DNA of 64,000 bases from Conexibacter sp. DBS9H8. GTDB taxonomy: Bacteria > Actinomycetota > Thermoleophilia > Solirubrobacterales > Solirubrobacteraceae. Position 1 is the first letter of the stretch; each line of letters begins with the position of its first letter. The translations under genes were made by a program, and so were the position numbers. Below are positions 1-8,169 of this stretch, in pieces. The notes under the pieces were generated by a model, which did no database searches, had not been told where the DNA came from, and saw only the letters and a list, made by a program, of their open reading frames with translations. Location: the NCBI RefSeq assembly GCF_023330685.1, contig NZ_CP097128.1, forward strand, positions 1 to 64,000, read 5' to 3'.

Positions 1-11
1 GGTTTTTCGAG

Positions 12-668
12 ATGGCGACGATCAGTGAGCCACAGCGCGGATCCGGGGCAGTCGCCCCCACCGGCGCAAGCGGCGCAACCCAGGGGTGGCTGCCCGCCAA
101 CCCCGCTCCGCTCGGTCTGAGCGGATTCGGCATCACCACCCTGATGCTGTCGATGATGAACGCGAACCTCGTCAGCTTCAGCCACGACGTGGAGGTCGTG
201 CTCGGGATGGCGCTCGCCTACGGCGGCCTCTGCCAGCTGCTCGCCGGGATGTGGGAGTTCCGGGCCGGCAACATCTTCGGTGCGGTCGCCTTCAGCTCCT
301 ACGGGGCGTTCTGGATCAGCTTCTTCGTCCTCGTCTCCTTCGACCTCGGCAAGGTCGGCGGCGGGGCGGCCGGAGTGGACGCCGGACTCGGCCTGTACCT
401 GTGGGCGTGGGCGATCTTTACGGGAATGATGTTCCTGTGCAGCTTCGCCAACGCACGGGCCGTACAGGCGGTGTTCCTGTTCCTGACGCTCACCTTCGTG
501 TTCCTCGGGATCGGCAACTCGGGCGGCTCGGCGAGCATGATCCACATCGGCGGCTACCTCGGGATCATCACCGCGGCGCTGGCCCTCTACACCGCCTGCG
601 GCGAGATCATGGCGGTCGTCTACAAGCACGACGTCCTCCCGCTGGGACGTCCCACGCCCCACAACTAA
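12..668 (+). CDS. satP: Acetate uptake transporter, SatP/YaaH (GPR1/FUN34) family
   Basis: Inner-membrane carrier that brings acetate (in this family also succinate) into the cell with protons. The family signature NPAPLGL is at residues 30-36, just before the first membrane helix, and five to six hydrophobic helices follow, giving 218 residues, the normal family size. The ATG at 12 lies close to the left edge, so its promoter is outside the window. The next gene on the same strand is acetyl-CoA synthetase, the expected partner for acetate assimilation. Its first six residues (MATISE) are the same as those of that neighbour, which is odd for unrelated proteins. Family assignment is firm; substrate is inferred from family and context. 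Confidence 0.92.
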   Translation: MATISEPQRGSGAVAPTGASGATQGWLPANPAPLGLSGFGITTLMLSMMNANLVSFSHDVEVVLGMALAYGGLCQLLAGMWEFRAGNIFGAVAFSSYGAFWISFFVLVSFDLGKVGGGAAGVDAGLGLYLWAWAIFTGMMFLCSFANARAVQAVFLFLTLTFVFLGIGNSGGSASMIHIGGYLGIITAALALYTACGEIMAVVYKHDVLPLGRPTPHN

Positions 669-755
669 GCGCGACAATCGGAGCGGGTGACGGGAAGGCC
701 CCACCGGCCGCCGCCACCCGCCCCCGAGAGTGAGCGCGCCAGAGAGCGCACCAAC

Positions 756-786
756 CCTGGGGGTGGTCCAAAAGACCACCCCCAGG
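756..786 (+). promoter_or_regulatory. Strong hairpin between satP and acs
   Basis: Two 13-base arms (756-768 and 774-786) are perfectly complementary around the loop CAAAA. The hairpin ends 26 bases before the acs ATG and is not followed by a T tract. It could be an attenuator, a processing or stability element that sets the satP:acs ratio, or a terminator of satP with acs having its own promoter. Confidence 0.6.
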
Positions 787-812
787 CCACGAGTGAAGAG
801 GAGAGACCTGAG

Positions 813-2798
813 ATGGCCACGATCAGCGAACAGGATCTTGAAGCGCAGCTCGCAGAGCTGTCGACCCAGGAGCGGTTTGCGCCCCCGTCCGAGTTCCGTG
901 AGCACGCGCTCCTCAGCGACCCCAAGGTCTATGAGGAGGCCAACGCCGACTGGCAGGGGTGGTGGGCCACCCAGGCCGCGAGCCTGCGCTGGTTCGAGCC
1001 GTGGCAGACCGTGCTCGATGACACCAACCCGCCCTTCTACAAGTGGTTCGTCGGCGGCAAGCTCAACGTGTCGGACAACTGCCTCGACCGTCACGTCGAG
1101 GCGGGGAACGGCGCCCGGGTCGCCTTCCACTGGCGGGGTGAGGAGGGGGAGACCCGGGACGTCACCTACGAGGACCTGCTGCGCGACACCCAGCGGATGG
1201 CCAACGGCCTCAAGAGCCTCGGGATCGGTAAGGGGGACGTCGTCGGGATCTACCTGCCGATGATCCCGGAGGTGGCCGTCGCGATGCTCGCCTGCGCGCG
1301 GATCGGCGCCGTCCACAACGTCGTCTTCGGCGGGTTCTCCGCCGAGTCCGTCCGGGAGCGGATGGAGTTCTCTGAGGCCAGGGCGTTGATCACCGTCGAC
1401 GGGGCCGCGCGCAAGGGCCGGGTCGCGCCGGTGAAGGCGAACGTGGACGCCGTGATGAGCGACCTCGCGAGCCTCGAGCACATCATCGTCGTGCGCTCCA
1501 AGGGCACCGAATGTGAGATGCGCGACGGGCGCGACATCTGGTACCACGACCTGGTGGTGGACGCCGACACCGAGTGTCCACCCGAGCCGATGGATGCGGA
1601 GGACCCGCTGTTCGTCCTCTACACGTCCGGTTCGACCGCCAAGCCCAAGGGCATCCTGCACACGACGGGCGGCTACCTCACCGGCGCGGCCACGACCCAC
1701 CGCTACGTGTTCGATCTCAAGCCCGAGTCGGACGTGTACTGGTGCTCGGCCGACGTCGGCTGGATCACCGGCCACTCCTACATCATCTACGGACCGCTCG
1801 CCAACGGCGCGACGTCGATCATGTACGAGGGCGCCCCCGACTACCCGCACAAGGGCATCTGGTGGGAGATCGCCGCCCATTACAAGGCGACGATCTTCTA
1901 CACGGCCCCGACGGCGATCCGCGCGTGCATGAAGTGGGGGGCCGAGCACGTCCTCGCCCACGACCTCTCCTCCCTGCGCCTGCTCGGCACCGTCGGCGAG
2001 CCGATCAACCCGAAGGCGTGGCTGTGGTATCACAAGGTCGTCGGATCCGAGCGGTGCCCGATCGTCGACACGTGGTGGCAGACCGAGACGGGCGCGATGA
2101 TGATCACCCCGCTGCCGGGGATCACCGAGACCAAACCCGGCTCGGCCACCCAGCCGTTCCCGGGAATCTCGGCGAAGGTCGTGGACGAGCGCACCGGGGA
2201 GCCGATCGAGAACGGCCAGGGCCTGCTCGTACTCGACCGGCCGTGGCCGTCGATGCTGCGCACCCTGTACAGGGACGACGACCGGTTCGTGGAGACCTAC
2301 TGGAAGCAGTACGGGCCTCGCACCTACCTCGTCGGAGACGCCGCCCGCGTCGACAAGGACGGCTACTTCTGGGTGATCGGGCGGATCGACGACGTCGTCA
2401 ACGTGAGCGGCCACCGGCTCTCCACCGCTGAGGTGGAGTCCGCGATCGTCGCCCACGAGTCGGTGTCGGAGGCGGCGGTGATCGGCCAGCATGACGAGGA
2501 CACCGGCCAGGCGATCTGCGCGTTCGTCACCCTGCAGGGCTCGACGGAGGGGACCGAGGCCCTGATCGAGGGGATCCGCAACACCGTCGCCGAACGGATC
2601 GGCAAGTTCGCCCGCCCCAAGCGGATCATCTGGGCCGACGATCTGCCCAAGACCCGGTCGGGGAAGATCATGCGCCGGCTGCTGCGCGACATCGCCGAAG
2701 GTCGCGCCCTCGGGGACGTGACGACGTTGCGGGACCCGACGGTGATGGCCGCTCTGCAGGACAAGATCGCCGCCGAGCGGGCCGACGACGAGGGTTAG
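813..2798 (+). CDS. acs: Acetyl-CoA synthetase (acetate--CoA ligase, AMP-forming)
   Basis: Cytosolic enzyme that joins acetate and CoA through an acetyl-adenylate. It has 661 residues, the usual length. The P-loop-like signature YTSGSTAKPKG, the adenylate-binding WWQTETG motif and the C-terminal PKTRSGKIMRR with the lysine that is acetylated in the family are all present. The frame is open upstream to 687, but the ATG at 813 has a purine-rich ribosome site (GAGGAGAG) and begins where similarity to Acs begins, so I chose it. It lies 144 bases after satP with a hairpin between. Together the two genes take up and activate acetate. Confidence 0.96.
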   Translation: MATISEQDLEAQLAELSTQERFAPPSEFREHALLSDPKVYEEANADWQGWWATQAASLRWFEPWQTVLDDTNPPFYKWFVGGKLNVSDNCLDRHVEAGNGARVAFHWRGEEGETRDVTYEDLLRDTQRMANGLKSLGIGKGDVVGIYLPMIPEVAVAMLACARIGAVHNVVFGGFSAESVRERMEFSEARALITVDGAARKGRVAPVKANVDAVMSDLASLEHIIVVRSKGTECEMRDGRDIWYHDLVVDADTECPPEPMDAEDPLFVLYTSGSTAKPKGILHTTGGYLTGAATTHRYVFDLKPESDVYWCSADVGWITGHSYIIYGPLANGATSIMYEGAPDYPHKGIWWEIAAHYKATIFYTAPTAIRACMKWGAEHVLAHDLSSLRLLGTVGEPINPKAWLWYHKVVGSERCPIVDTWWQTETGAMMITPLPGITETKPGSATQPFPGISAKVVDERTGEPIENGQGLLVLDRPWPSMLRTLYRDDDRFVETYWKQYGPRTYLVGDAARVDKDGYFWVIGRIDDVVNVSGHRLSTAEVESAIVAHESVSEAAVIGQHDEDTGQAICAFVTLQGSTEGTEALIEGIRNTVAERIGKFARPKRIIWADDLPKTRSGKIMRRLLRDIAEGRALGDVTTLRDPTVMAALQDKIAAERADDEG

Positions 2799-2807
2799 CG
2801 GCCGAGG

Positions 2808-2837
2808 TGGGCCGGGCGCGACTGCGTGCCCGGCCCA
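2808..2837. terminator. Bidirectional terminator between acs and a convergent gene
   Basis: A perfect 10-base stem (2808-2817 with 2828-2837) around a 10-base loop lies 10 bases after the acs stop and 8 bases after the stop of the convergent membrane-protein gene. There is no T tract, which is common in very GC-rich actinobacteria. Confidence 0.65.
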
Positions 2838-2844
2838 GCCGTGA

Positions 2845-3690
2845 TCAGCGCTTCTTCTTCTTCTTCCGCCGCGGGGTGTAGTCCCCGGTCTGCTGCTGTA
2901 CGGTGCCCCCGTCGACGACGGCGGTCACCCCGAGCGCCCGGGCGGCCTCGTAGTTGGGCTTGCCCCCGGGCAGCCATGGGATCGCGATCCCCTCACTCCA
3001 TGCCGGCGGATCGTTGGGCCAGCGGCCAGCGATGACGACGGCGGCACAGACGAGCCAGGCACCCTGGACGACAAAGCTGATCGGCCCGATCGCAAAGATG
3101 ATCAGCGCCCCGGCGATCACCCCGAAGTATCCGAGCGGACGCGGGAGCAGGCCCACCTTCATCGCGTTGAGAGCGCTCCAGATGAACCCGGCGGCGAGCA
3201 GCAGGGCCCCGAGCTCCTCGAGGAGACTCGACACGCCGAGCGTCACGCTGATCGGGTGGATGAGCTTGTAGGCGGCCGGATAGCCGTGGTTGGGCCCGTG
3301 GGCGAACCGGTTGGCGGCGATGCTGTAGAGGACGATCGTCAGGACCTCGAGGATCGACATCAGCGGGGCGCCGATGATCACGAGCCAGCGTGTCATCGGG
3401 CTCAGCTTCCCGTCGCGGGCGAGGCTGATCGAGTTGAGCCACCACAGCGCGTAGCCGGTCCCGAGCAGGCCGACGGCGTCGAGCAGCGCTCCGACGATGT
3501 CGAGCGGGAAGCGCCGGTGGATCGTCAACAGCTGGACGGTCTCCTCCGTGATGCTGTTGTGGTAGCCGATCTCCTGCACGAGCAGCGAGGCGACGATGAA
3601 GAGGCCGGCGAGGAAGGCGATGGCGCCGTAGCGCGGGCGCAGGCGCTGTTCGTAGGCGACCTGCTCGCTGGGGCTGGGAAGAACCGTCAT
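2845..3690 (-). CDS. Polytopic membrane protein of unknown function with lysine-rich tail
   Basis: 281 residues with about six hydrophobic segments between residues 20 and 220, then a soluble C-terminal part of about 55 residues ending in a run of basic residues (RRKKKKKR). I do not recognise a catalytic motif. The ending suggests a cytoplasmic tail interacting with nucleic acid or anionic lipid, but this is only an inference from charge. It is convergent with acs across a terminator hairpin and is transcribed alone. No firm family name can be given. Confidence 0.75.
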   Translation of the reverse strand: MTVLPSPSEQVAYEQRLRPRYGAIAFLAGLFIVASLLVQEIGYHNSITEETVQLLTIHRRFPLDIVGALLDAVGLLGTGYALWWLNSISLARDGKLSPMTRWLVIIGAPLMSILEVLTIVLYSIAANRFAHGPNHGYPAAYKLIHPISVTLGVSSLLEELGALLLAAGFIWSALNAMKVGLLPRPLGYFGVIAGALIIFAIGPISFVVQGAWLVCAAVVIAGRWPNDPPAWSEGIAIPWLPGGKPNYEAARALGVTAVVDGGTVQQQTGDYTPRRKKKKKR

Positions 3691-3823
3691 TTCCCGATCA
3701 TGCTAGAGCTCGGGCGGAGTCACCGGGGTCCGGCGGGTCCGCGGTCGCGGCGTCACCGCCGGTTGAACCGGTCCGCAGTCGGGGGTCGCCGCCCCACCGG
3801 GGCCGACCTAGACTCAAAGCCCG

Positions 3824-4741
3824 GTGAGCCCCGACGTCCTCATCTGCCCGGCCTGCGGCGGCCGGCTCACCCCGTGGCGGACCTGGCCGTCGGCCGAACC
3901 GGACCTCGGACCCGCCCGGGTCGATCTCGCCCGCTGTGAGCGCTGCCGGACCGCCGTCAGTCTCGGTGATCCCGTCCGGAGTGCCCACAGCGCCGGGGCC
4001 TACCGCCCGACCCGCCCCCGCGGGGCGCACCTCGCCGCCCCGCTGCTCTCGGTCTTTGACCGCCAGCGTCTGTCCCTGCTGCCGCCGCCCCCGGCCCGCC
4101 TGATCGACGCCGGAGCCGGCCGCGGCCGGTTCGTCGCCGCCGCCCGCCTGGCCGGGTATCAGGCGATCGGCATCGAGCCGTCCCTGCGCGACGTCGACCC
4201 CACCCTCGGCCTGATCAACGCGACGATCGCCGAGGCACCGATCGTCACCGGGTCGGCGGACGTCGTCACCCTCTGGCACGTGCTCGAGCACCTCGAGGAC
4301 CCCGAGGCCGCCCTCGGCGAGTTGCGCCGCTGGCTCGTCCCCGGCGGGACCCTCGTGCTCGGCGTGCCGAACCTCGGCTCCCTCCAGGCCCGGATCAGCG
4401 GGGGCGCCTGGTTCCATCTCGACCTGCCGCGACACCGGACCCACTTCACCGTCCCCGGGCTCAGACAGCTCCTGCGCACCTGCGGGTTCGTGCCCCGCGA
4501 CACCCGCCACCTGCTCGCCGAACACAACCCCTACGGCATGTGGCAGTCGCTCGTCTCCCTCGCCACCGAGCGTCCCGGCTACCTCTACAACCTCCTCAAG
4601 CACAACGCGCCGGCACTGTCGCCCGACCTCATCCTCACCCTCGCGGCACTCCCGTTGCTGCCGAGCGCGGTCCTGCTCGAGGCGCTCGCCGGCCTCGCCG
4701 GCGCCGGCGGCACCGTCGCGGTCATCGCTCGCCGCGCCTGA
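3824..4741 (+). CDS. SAM-dependent methyltransferase with N-terminal zinc ribbon
   Basis: The N-terminus carries two cysteine pairs, CPACGG (near residue 8) and CERC (near 39), typical of a zinc ribbon. The class I methyltransferase fold follows: motif I DAGAGRGRF near residue 90, an acidic residue at the end of strand 2 (GIEPS) and the WHVLEHLEDPE motif near 150, then LVPGGTLVLGVPN. This layout is seen in methyltransferases acting on sugars, lipids or quinone-like metabolites; the substrate cannot be read from the sequence. The start is a GTG at 3824; 305 residues. It stands alone, 133 bases after the divergent membrane gene. Confidence 0.85.
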   Translation: MSPDVLICPACGGRLTPWRTWPSAEPDLGPARVDLARCERCRTAVSLGDPVRSAHSAGAYRPTRPRGAHLAAPLLSVFDRQRLSLLPPPPARLIDAGAGRGRFVAAARLAGYQAIGIEPSLRDVDPTLGLINATIAEAPIVTGSADVVTLWHVLEHLEDPEAALGELRRWLVPGGTLVLGVPNLGSLQARISGGAWFHLDLPRHRTHFTVPGLRQLLRTCGFVPRDTRHLLAEHNPYGMWQSLVSLATERPGYLYNLLKHNAPALSPDLILTLAALPLLPSAVLLEALAGLAGAGGTVAVIARRA

Positions 4742-4792
4742 CCGACGAGTCGCCGGCACAGCCGAGTGGACGGGGGGAGTAGGCTTGTGGGT

Positions 4793-5068
4793 ATGGAAGG
4801 CAGCGGAGGTTTCGGTTTTCCCTTCGGGGACCCAGAGGAGATCCAGAGGCGGCTCGCCGAGTTCGCCAACGAGATGCAGAGCACCCAGCGTCTCGCCTGG
4901 GCGGACAACGCCATCAAGTTGGCGGTCGACCTGACGGTCGCGGCGATCAACCGCGTCAACATTCAGGGCAACACCGAGCAGCAGGCCGAGCAGATCCGCT
5001 CGGTGATGGCCGTCGTCTTCCCGGAGGCCGTGACGTTGGTCCGCGAGGCCCGCGAGGGCCTCTCCTAG
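4793..5068 (+). CDS. Small conserved-type hypothetical protein (91 aa)
   Basis: 91 residues with a glycine/phenylalanine-rich start (GSGGFGFPFGDPEEIQ) and then an alpha-helical body. The frame is open from 4766, but the ATG at 4793 seems the better start, with a GGGGGGAG purine run upstream. No known domain recognised, no membrane segment, no cysteine. It is followed after 3 bases by the SGNH hydrolase gene, so the two may be cotranscribed. Confidence 0.65.
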   Translation: MEGSGGFGFPFGDPEEIQRRLAEFANEMQSTQRLAWADNAIKLAVDLTVAAINRVNIQGNTEQQAEQIRSVMAVVFPEAVTLVREAREGLS

Positions 5069-5071
5069 CGT

Positions 5072-5878
5072 TTGCGAGCGACGGCCGGCTTACCGGCTCG
5101 GCCGTCGCGCCGGCGGGTCCGCGCCGCGGATTTCCCGGTGCCCCCCAGGCGTGAATCCCCTCCGGCCGCCCGGGCGGCCGCGCTCGCGACCGGACTCCCG
5201 GCCGGACTCGTCGCCTGGCGGATCGCCCGCAGCGGTTATTGGAGTGCCCGCCTGCAGGGGCGGATCCCCGTCCACGCCCGCTACTGGACCGCGCTGGCCG
5301 AGCGCGACGGCGACCCGCTGTATGTCGCCGTCGGCGACTCGACCGCCCAGGGTCTCGGGGCGCGAGATCCGGCAGGCTCCTACGTCGGCCAGCTCGAGCG
5401 GCGCCTGCCCGGCCGGCTGCGCGTGGTCAACCTCAGCGTCTGCGGCGCCCGCCTCGGAGACGTCATCTCCGCGCTGCTGCCGCGCCTGGCCGCCCTCGAC
5501 ACCGACCGGGCGCTCGTCACCTTCGCGGCGGGGGCAAACGACATCATCGACTTCGACGCCGACCGGTTCACCGCCGAGCTGGCCGTGATCTGTGACGCCC
5601 TGCCCCGCCATGCCCTCCTCGCCGAGCTGCCGAGCTTCTACGTCGCCCCCTACCAGGCGCGAGTGCGGGCGGCCAATGCGATCCTGCACGAGCTCGCCGA
5701 CGCCCGTGATCTCGCCGTCGTACCGTTGTTCGCAGCGACGAACCGACTTGGGGTCGCCGCCCTGGCCACCCACCACGCCCGCGACCTCTTTCACCCCAAC
5801 GACCGCGGTTACGGGGTCTGGGCCCGCGCCTTCCTCGGGCCGGCGAGCGCGCGGGTGAGCGAGCTGACGGGCCGCTGA
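5072..5878 (+). CDS. SGNH/GDSL-type esterase/lipase
   Basis: The family blocks are in order: VAVGDSTAQG with the nucleophilic serine (block I), the glycine of block II in CGARLGD, GAND (block III) and HPNDRGY with the catalytic Asp/His (block V). The fold starts near residue 85. The first 60 residues are basic and low in complexity, with one hydrophobic stretch (about residues 33-48) that may anchor the protein to the membrane. Start is uncertain: TTG at 5072 directly after the previous stop is the longest option and in-frame GTG codons exist further in. It hydrolyses an ester or acyl group; the substrate is unknown. Confidence 0.82.
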   Translation: MRATAGLPARPSRRRVRAADFPVPPRRESPPAARAAALATGLPAGLVAWRIARSGYWSARLQGRIPVHARYWTALAERDGDPLYVAVGDSTAQGLGARDPAGSYVGQLERRLPGRLRVVNLSVCGARLGDVISALLPRLAALDTDRALVTFAAGANDIIDFDADRFTAELAVICDALPRHALLAELPSFYVAPYQARVRAANAILHELADARDLAVVPLFAATNRLGVAALATHHARDLFHPNDRGYGVWARAFLGPASARVSELTGR

Positions 5879-5964
5879 GGCTCGCGCCGGGCGGCGGACC
5901 GAGATCACCGCGGCCAGGCGCCGGCGCACGCTGAGATCACCTCGGCTGACGAGCCCAGGAGCGC

Positions 5965-6522
5965 TCACCCGTCGCGACGGGTGTCAATGCCGAGCTGACT
6001 CGCGTACCCGGTCGCACACAGCCGGTCGTCGGTGATCGAGAACGCCTCCCGCAGCTCGGCGACGAGTCGCCGCTCGTGGGTGAGGTCAGAGACCTCCGGG
6101 GCGACCGCCTCCAGTTCGATGAAGTCACCGAGTCCGACGACCGCATCCAGGTGGATGCGGACCGACTGCCAGAGGAACAGCCGGCGGGTCTTCTCCACTG
6201 TTCCGAGCATCCCGAGCGCGGCGCCGAGCGAGTGGGTGAGCGTCTCGGCGTCCGCGACCGGGGCGATGCGGTAGCGGCTCTCCCGCTCCTGGGGTCCATC
6301 GGCCCGTTCGAACTGGATCAGGTGCGGTCGGCCCGGGATCTCCTCGCGCAGCTTCAACCCGCCGTGGGAGACCGTGAAGTAGGTGTCGCGCTGCCACAGC
6401 TCGCCGTGGTCCTCGGCGCCGATCCGGCGACACACTGCGAGAGAGTGGTCGCGCTGCTCGTCGCGTGCCTTCAGCTCGATGTTCCGTCGTGTCGCCGGGG
6501 TAGTCCTGGCGTCCTCAGTCAC
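5965..6522 (-). CDS. CYTH-domain protein (class IV adenylate cyclase/thiamine triphosphatase-like)
   Basis: 185 residues. The N-terminal NIELKA matches the CYTH signature (alternating acidic residues and lysine on the first strand), and alternating charged strands such as KLREE and QFERAD line the tunnel in this fold. Members bind triphosphate compounds with divalent metal and work as class IV cyclases, thiamine-triphosphatases or tripolyphosphatases; the sequence alone does not decide which. It stands alone on the minus strand, convergent with the SGNH gene. Confidence 0.8.
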   Translation of the reverse strand: MTEDARTTPATRRNIELKARDEQRDHSLAVCRRIGAEDHGELWQRDTYFTVSHGGLKLREEIPGRPHLIQFERADGPQERESRYRIAPVADAETLTHSLGAALGMLGTVEKTRRLFLWQSVRIHLDAVVGLGDFIELEAVAPEVSDLTHERRLVAELREAFSITDDRLCATGYASQLGIDTRRDG

Positions 6523-6562
6523 GGCTCGGAAGCGCCTCGGGGATCGGAGCCGCGCGGGCGGT

Positions 6563-6652
6563 CGGCGCGGCCCGGGCGGTCGGGACGGTCCGGGCGGCCG
6601 GCGCGGACCAGGCGGCCGTGACGGTCGGCGCGGACCAGGCGGCCGTGACGGT
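6563..6652. repeat. 27-base tandem repeat, two perfect copies and one degenerate copy
   Basis: Copies at 6599-6625 and 6626-6652 are identical, starting CGGCGCGGACCAGGCGG. A degenerate copy lies at 6563-6589. The array fills the gap between the CYTH gene and bcp, both on the minus strand, and looks non-coding. Confidence 0.7.
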
Positions 6653-6660
6653 CCGATCCC

Positions 6661-6682
6661 GCTTGCCGGCTAGCCGGCAAGC
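6661..6682 (-). terminator. Perfect 22-base palindrome over the bcp stop codon
   Basis: GCTTGCCGGCT is followed at once by its exact reverse complement, and the bcp stop codon sits at the centre (6670-6672). As RNA it would form a 9-base stem with a CUAG loop. It is probably a terminator or 3' stabiliser for bcp. Confidence 0.55.
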
Positions 6683-7131
6683 GCGGCGAGCACCTTCGCA
6701 TCGTGCTCAGCCGGCTTGACCTTGGCGAAGACGTGGCTGATGACGCCGTCGGGTCCGACGACGTAGGAGGTGCGCTCCATCCCCATGTAGGTCTTCCCGT
6801 ACATCGACTTCTCCACCCACACGTCATAGGCCTCGGCGACAGCGTGGTCCTCGTCCCCGAGCAGGGTGAACCCGAGCCCGTGCTTGTCGACGAACTTCTT
6901 GATCTTCGCCGGCGCGTCCGGGGAGATCCCGAGCACGGTCGCGTGACGGGCGGCGTAGTCGGCGGCGTGGTCGCGCACCCCGCAGGCCTGGGTCGTGCAG
7001 CCCGGGGTGTCGGCCTTGGGGTAGAAGTAGACGACGACGTTCTGGCCGCGCAGGGACGACAGCGTCACGGAGTTGCCGTCCTGGTCGGGAAGGGTGAAGT
7101 CGGGGGCGGGAGTTCCGGGTTCGAGGGCCAT
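6670..7131 (-). CDS. bcp: Thioredoxin-dependent thiol peroxidase (bacterioferritin comigratory protein, peroxiredoxin Q)
   Basis: 153 residues, normal for the family. It reduces hydroperoxides in the cytosol and is recycled by thioredoxin. The peroxidatic cysteine is in DTPGCTTQACG (about residue 45) and the second cysteine five residues later is the resolving one of the PrxQ type. The frame is open to 7167, but the ATG at 7131 (MALEPGTPAPDF) matches the family start. It is divergent from the VTT protein gene, with a long hairpin in the shared upstream region. Confidence 0.94.
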   Translation of the reverse strand: MALEPGTPAPDFTLPDQDGNSVTLSSLRGQNVVVYFYPKADTPGCTTQACGVRDHAADYAARHATVLGISPDAPAKIKKFVDKHGLGFTLLGDEDHAVAEAYDVWVEKSMYGKTYMGMERTSYVVGPDGVISHVFAKVKPAEHDAKVLAALAG

Positions 7132-7180
7132 GCCGGACACGGTACCGTCCCGGCCCGCGCCGACCACGTCCAGACGGCAC

Positions 7181-7221
7181 CGAGGTCACTTGTTCGTCGA
7201 TATGACGAATAAGTGACCTCG
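7181..7221. repeat. Long hairpin with apical GTC-N5-GAC (member 1)
   Basis: 41-base inverted repeat starting CGAGGTCACTT and ending AAGTGACCTCG. The arms pair over 18 positions with one G-T wobble, and the tip is GTC-GATAT-GAC. It lies between divergent genes, so it is not a simple terminator. It shares ends (CGAGG...CCTCG), tip and single wobble with the hairpin at 55174-55218. Confidence 0.7.
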
Positions 7222-7326
7222 CTGGGGACGTCACGACCCGCGGACAGTCGTGAAATCGCCGGGCACGAGCGGCCGGGGTCACCGAGGGTTCACAACCGGG
7301 TGCGGTCGGGCTGCCAGGCTCGGGCG

Positions 7327-8115
7327 ATGTCCGTCGACGCGCGCGAATCCGATGGCGGCGCCCGAGCGGCAGTCCCGGGCGGGGACGGGCCGACGGGACC
7401 GGAGGTGTACCGGGGGCCGCGGGCGGACGCGGAGGCAACGGCGCAACGGCGCGGCCGCCTGATCGCCGGCGCCGTGACCGTCCTCTTGCTCGGGCTCGCG
7501 TTCGCCCTCGCGCTGGCGATCCCCGCCACCCAACACGCGCTCGGGCTCATCGCCGACGGCAACCTCGGCGGTCTGCGGCGTTTCATCCGCCACCTCGGCT
7601 CCGGCGGGATCGAGCTGCTGCTCGGGCTGATGCTCGGCCATGCCGTGCTGCCCTACCCGACCGAGCTGCTCAACACGACGGCAGGCTACGTCTACGGGTT
7701 CCTGCCCGGTCTTCTGCTCGGCCTCTGCGGCTGGACCGGCTGCGCGGCCCTCTCCTATGGGATCGGGGTAAGCCTCGGCGGACCGCTGCTGCGGACCCTG
7801 CTCGGCCCGCGCTTTGTCCGCCTCGAGCAGACGGTGGCCGTCGGCGGCTGCACGCTGATGCTGAGCGCGCGGCTGATCCCGGTCGTTCCCTTCAGCCTGC
7901 TCGGCTACGTGGCCGGGGCGACGCGGGCACCGCTGTGGCGGCTCGTGTGGACGAGCGCTGTCGGGTACCTCCCCCAGACCGCAGCGGTCACCTACCTCGG
8001 CTCCCAGGCGCGGAGCCTCTCTCTTTCCAACCCGCTCGTCTGGATCGCCGCGGCGGTGATGATCGGCCTGCTCGCCGGGGGCCATCTCTGGACCCGCCGG
8101 CACCGCGCCGGTTGA
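7327..8115 (+). CDS. VTT-domain (TVP38/TMEM64, DedA-like) membrane protein
   Basis: 262 residues with a charged cytoplasmic start of about 40 residues, then five or six hydrophobic segments. Two half-helical motifs typical of the VTT/DedA fold are visible: the segment around LPYPTELLNTTAGYVYG and the conserved RLIPVVPFSLLGYVAGAT. The family moves or scrambles lipids, including undecaprenyl phosphate in DedA relatives; the substrate here is unknown. The open frame runs back to 7213, through part of the hairpin, but the ATG at 7327 gives the usual family length. Confidence 0.85.
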   Translation: MSVDARESDGGARAAVPGGDGPTGPEVYRGPRADAEATAQRRGRLIAGAVTVLLLGLAFALALAIPATQHALGLIADGNLGGLRRFIRHLGSGGIELLLGLMLGHAVLPYPTELLNTTAGYVYGFLPGLLLGLCGWTGCAALSYGIGVSLGGPLLRTLLGPRFVRLEQTVAVGGCTLMLSARLIPVVPFSLLGYVAGATRAPLWRLVWTSAVGYLPQTAAVTYLGSQARSLSLSNPLVWIAAAVMIGLLAGGHLWTRRHRAG

Positions 8116-8169
8116 GGCACCGCTGCCCCGGCGCGCCGGTGCGACCCGGCGTGAGCGCCGCCCGATGGC

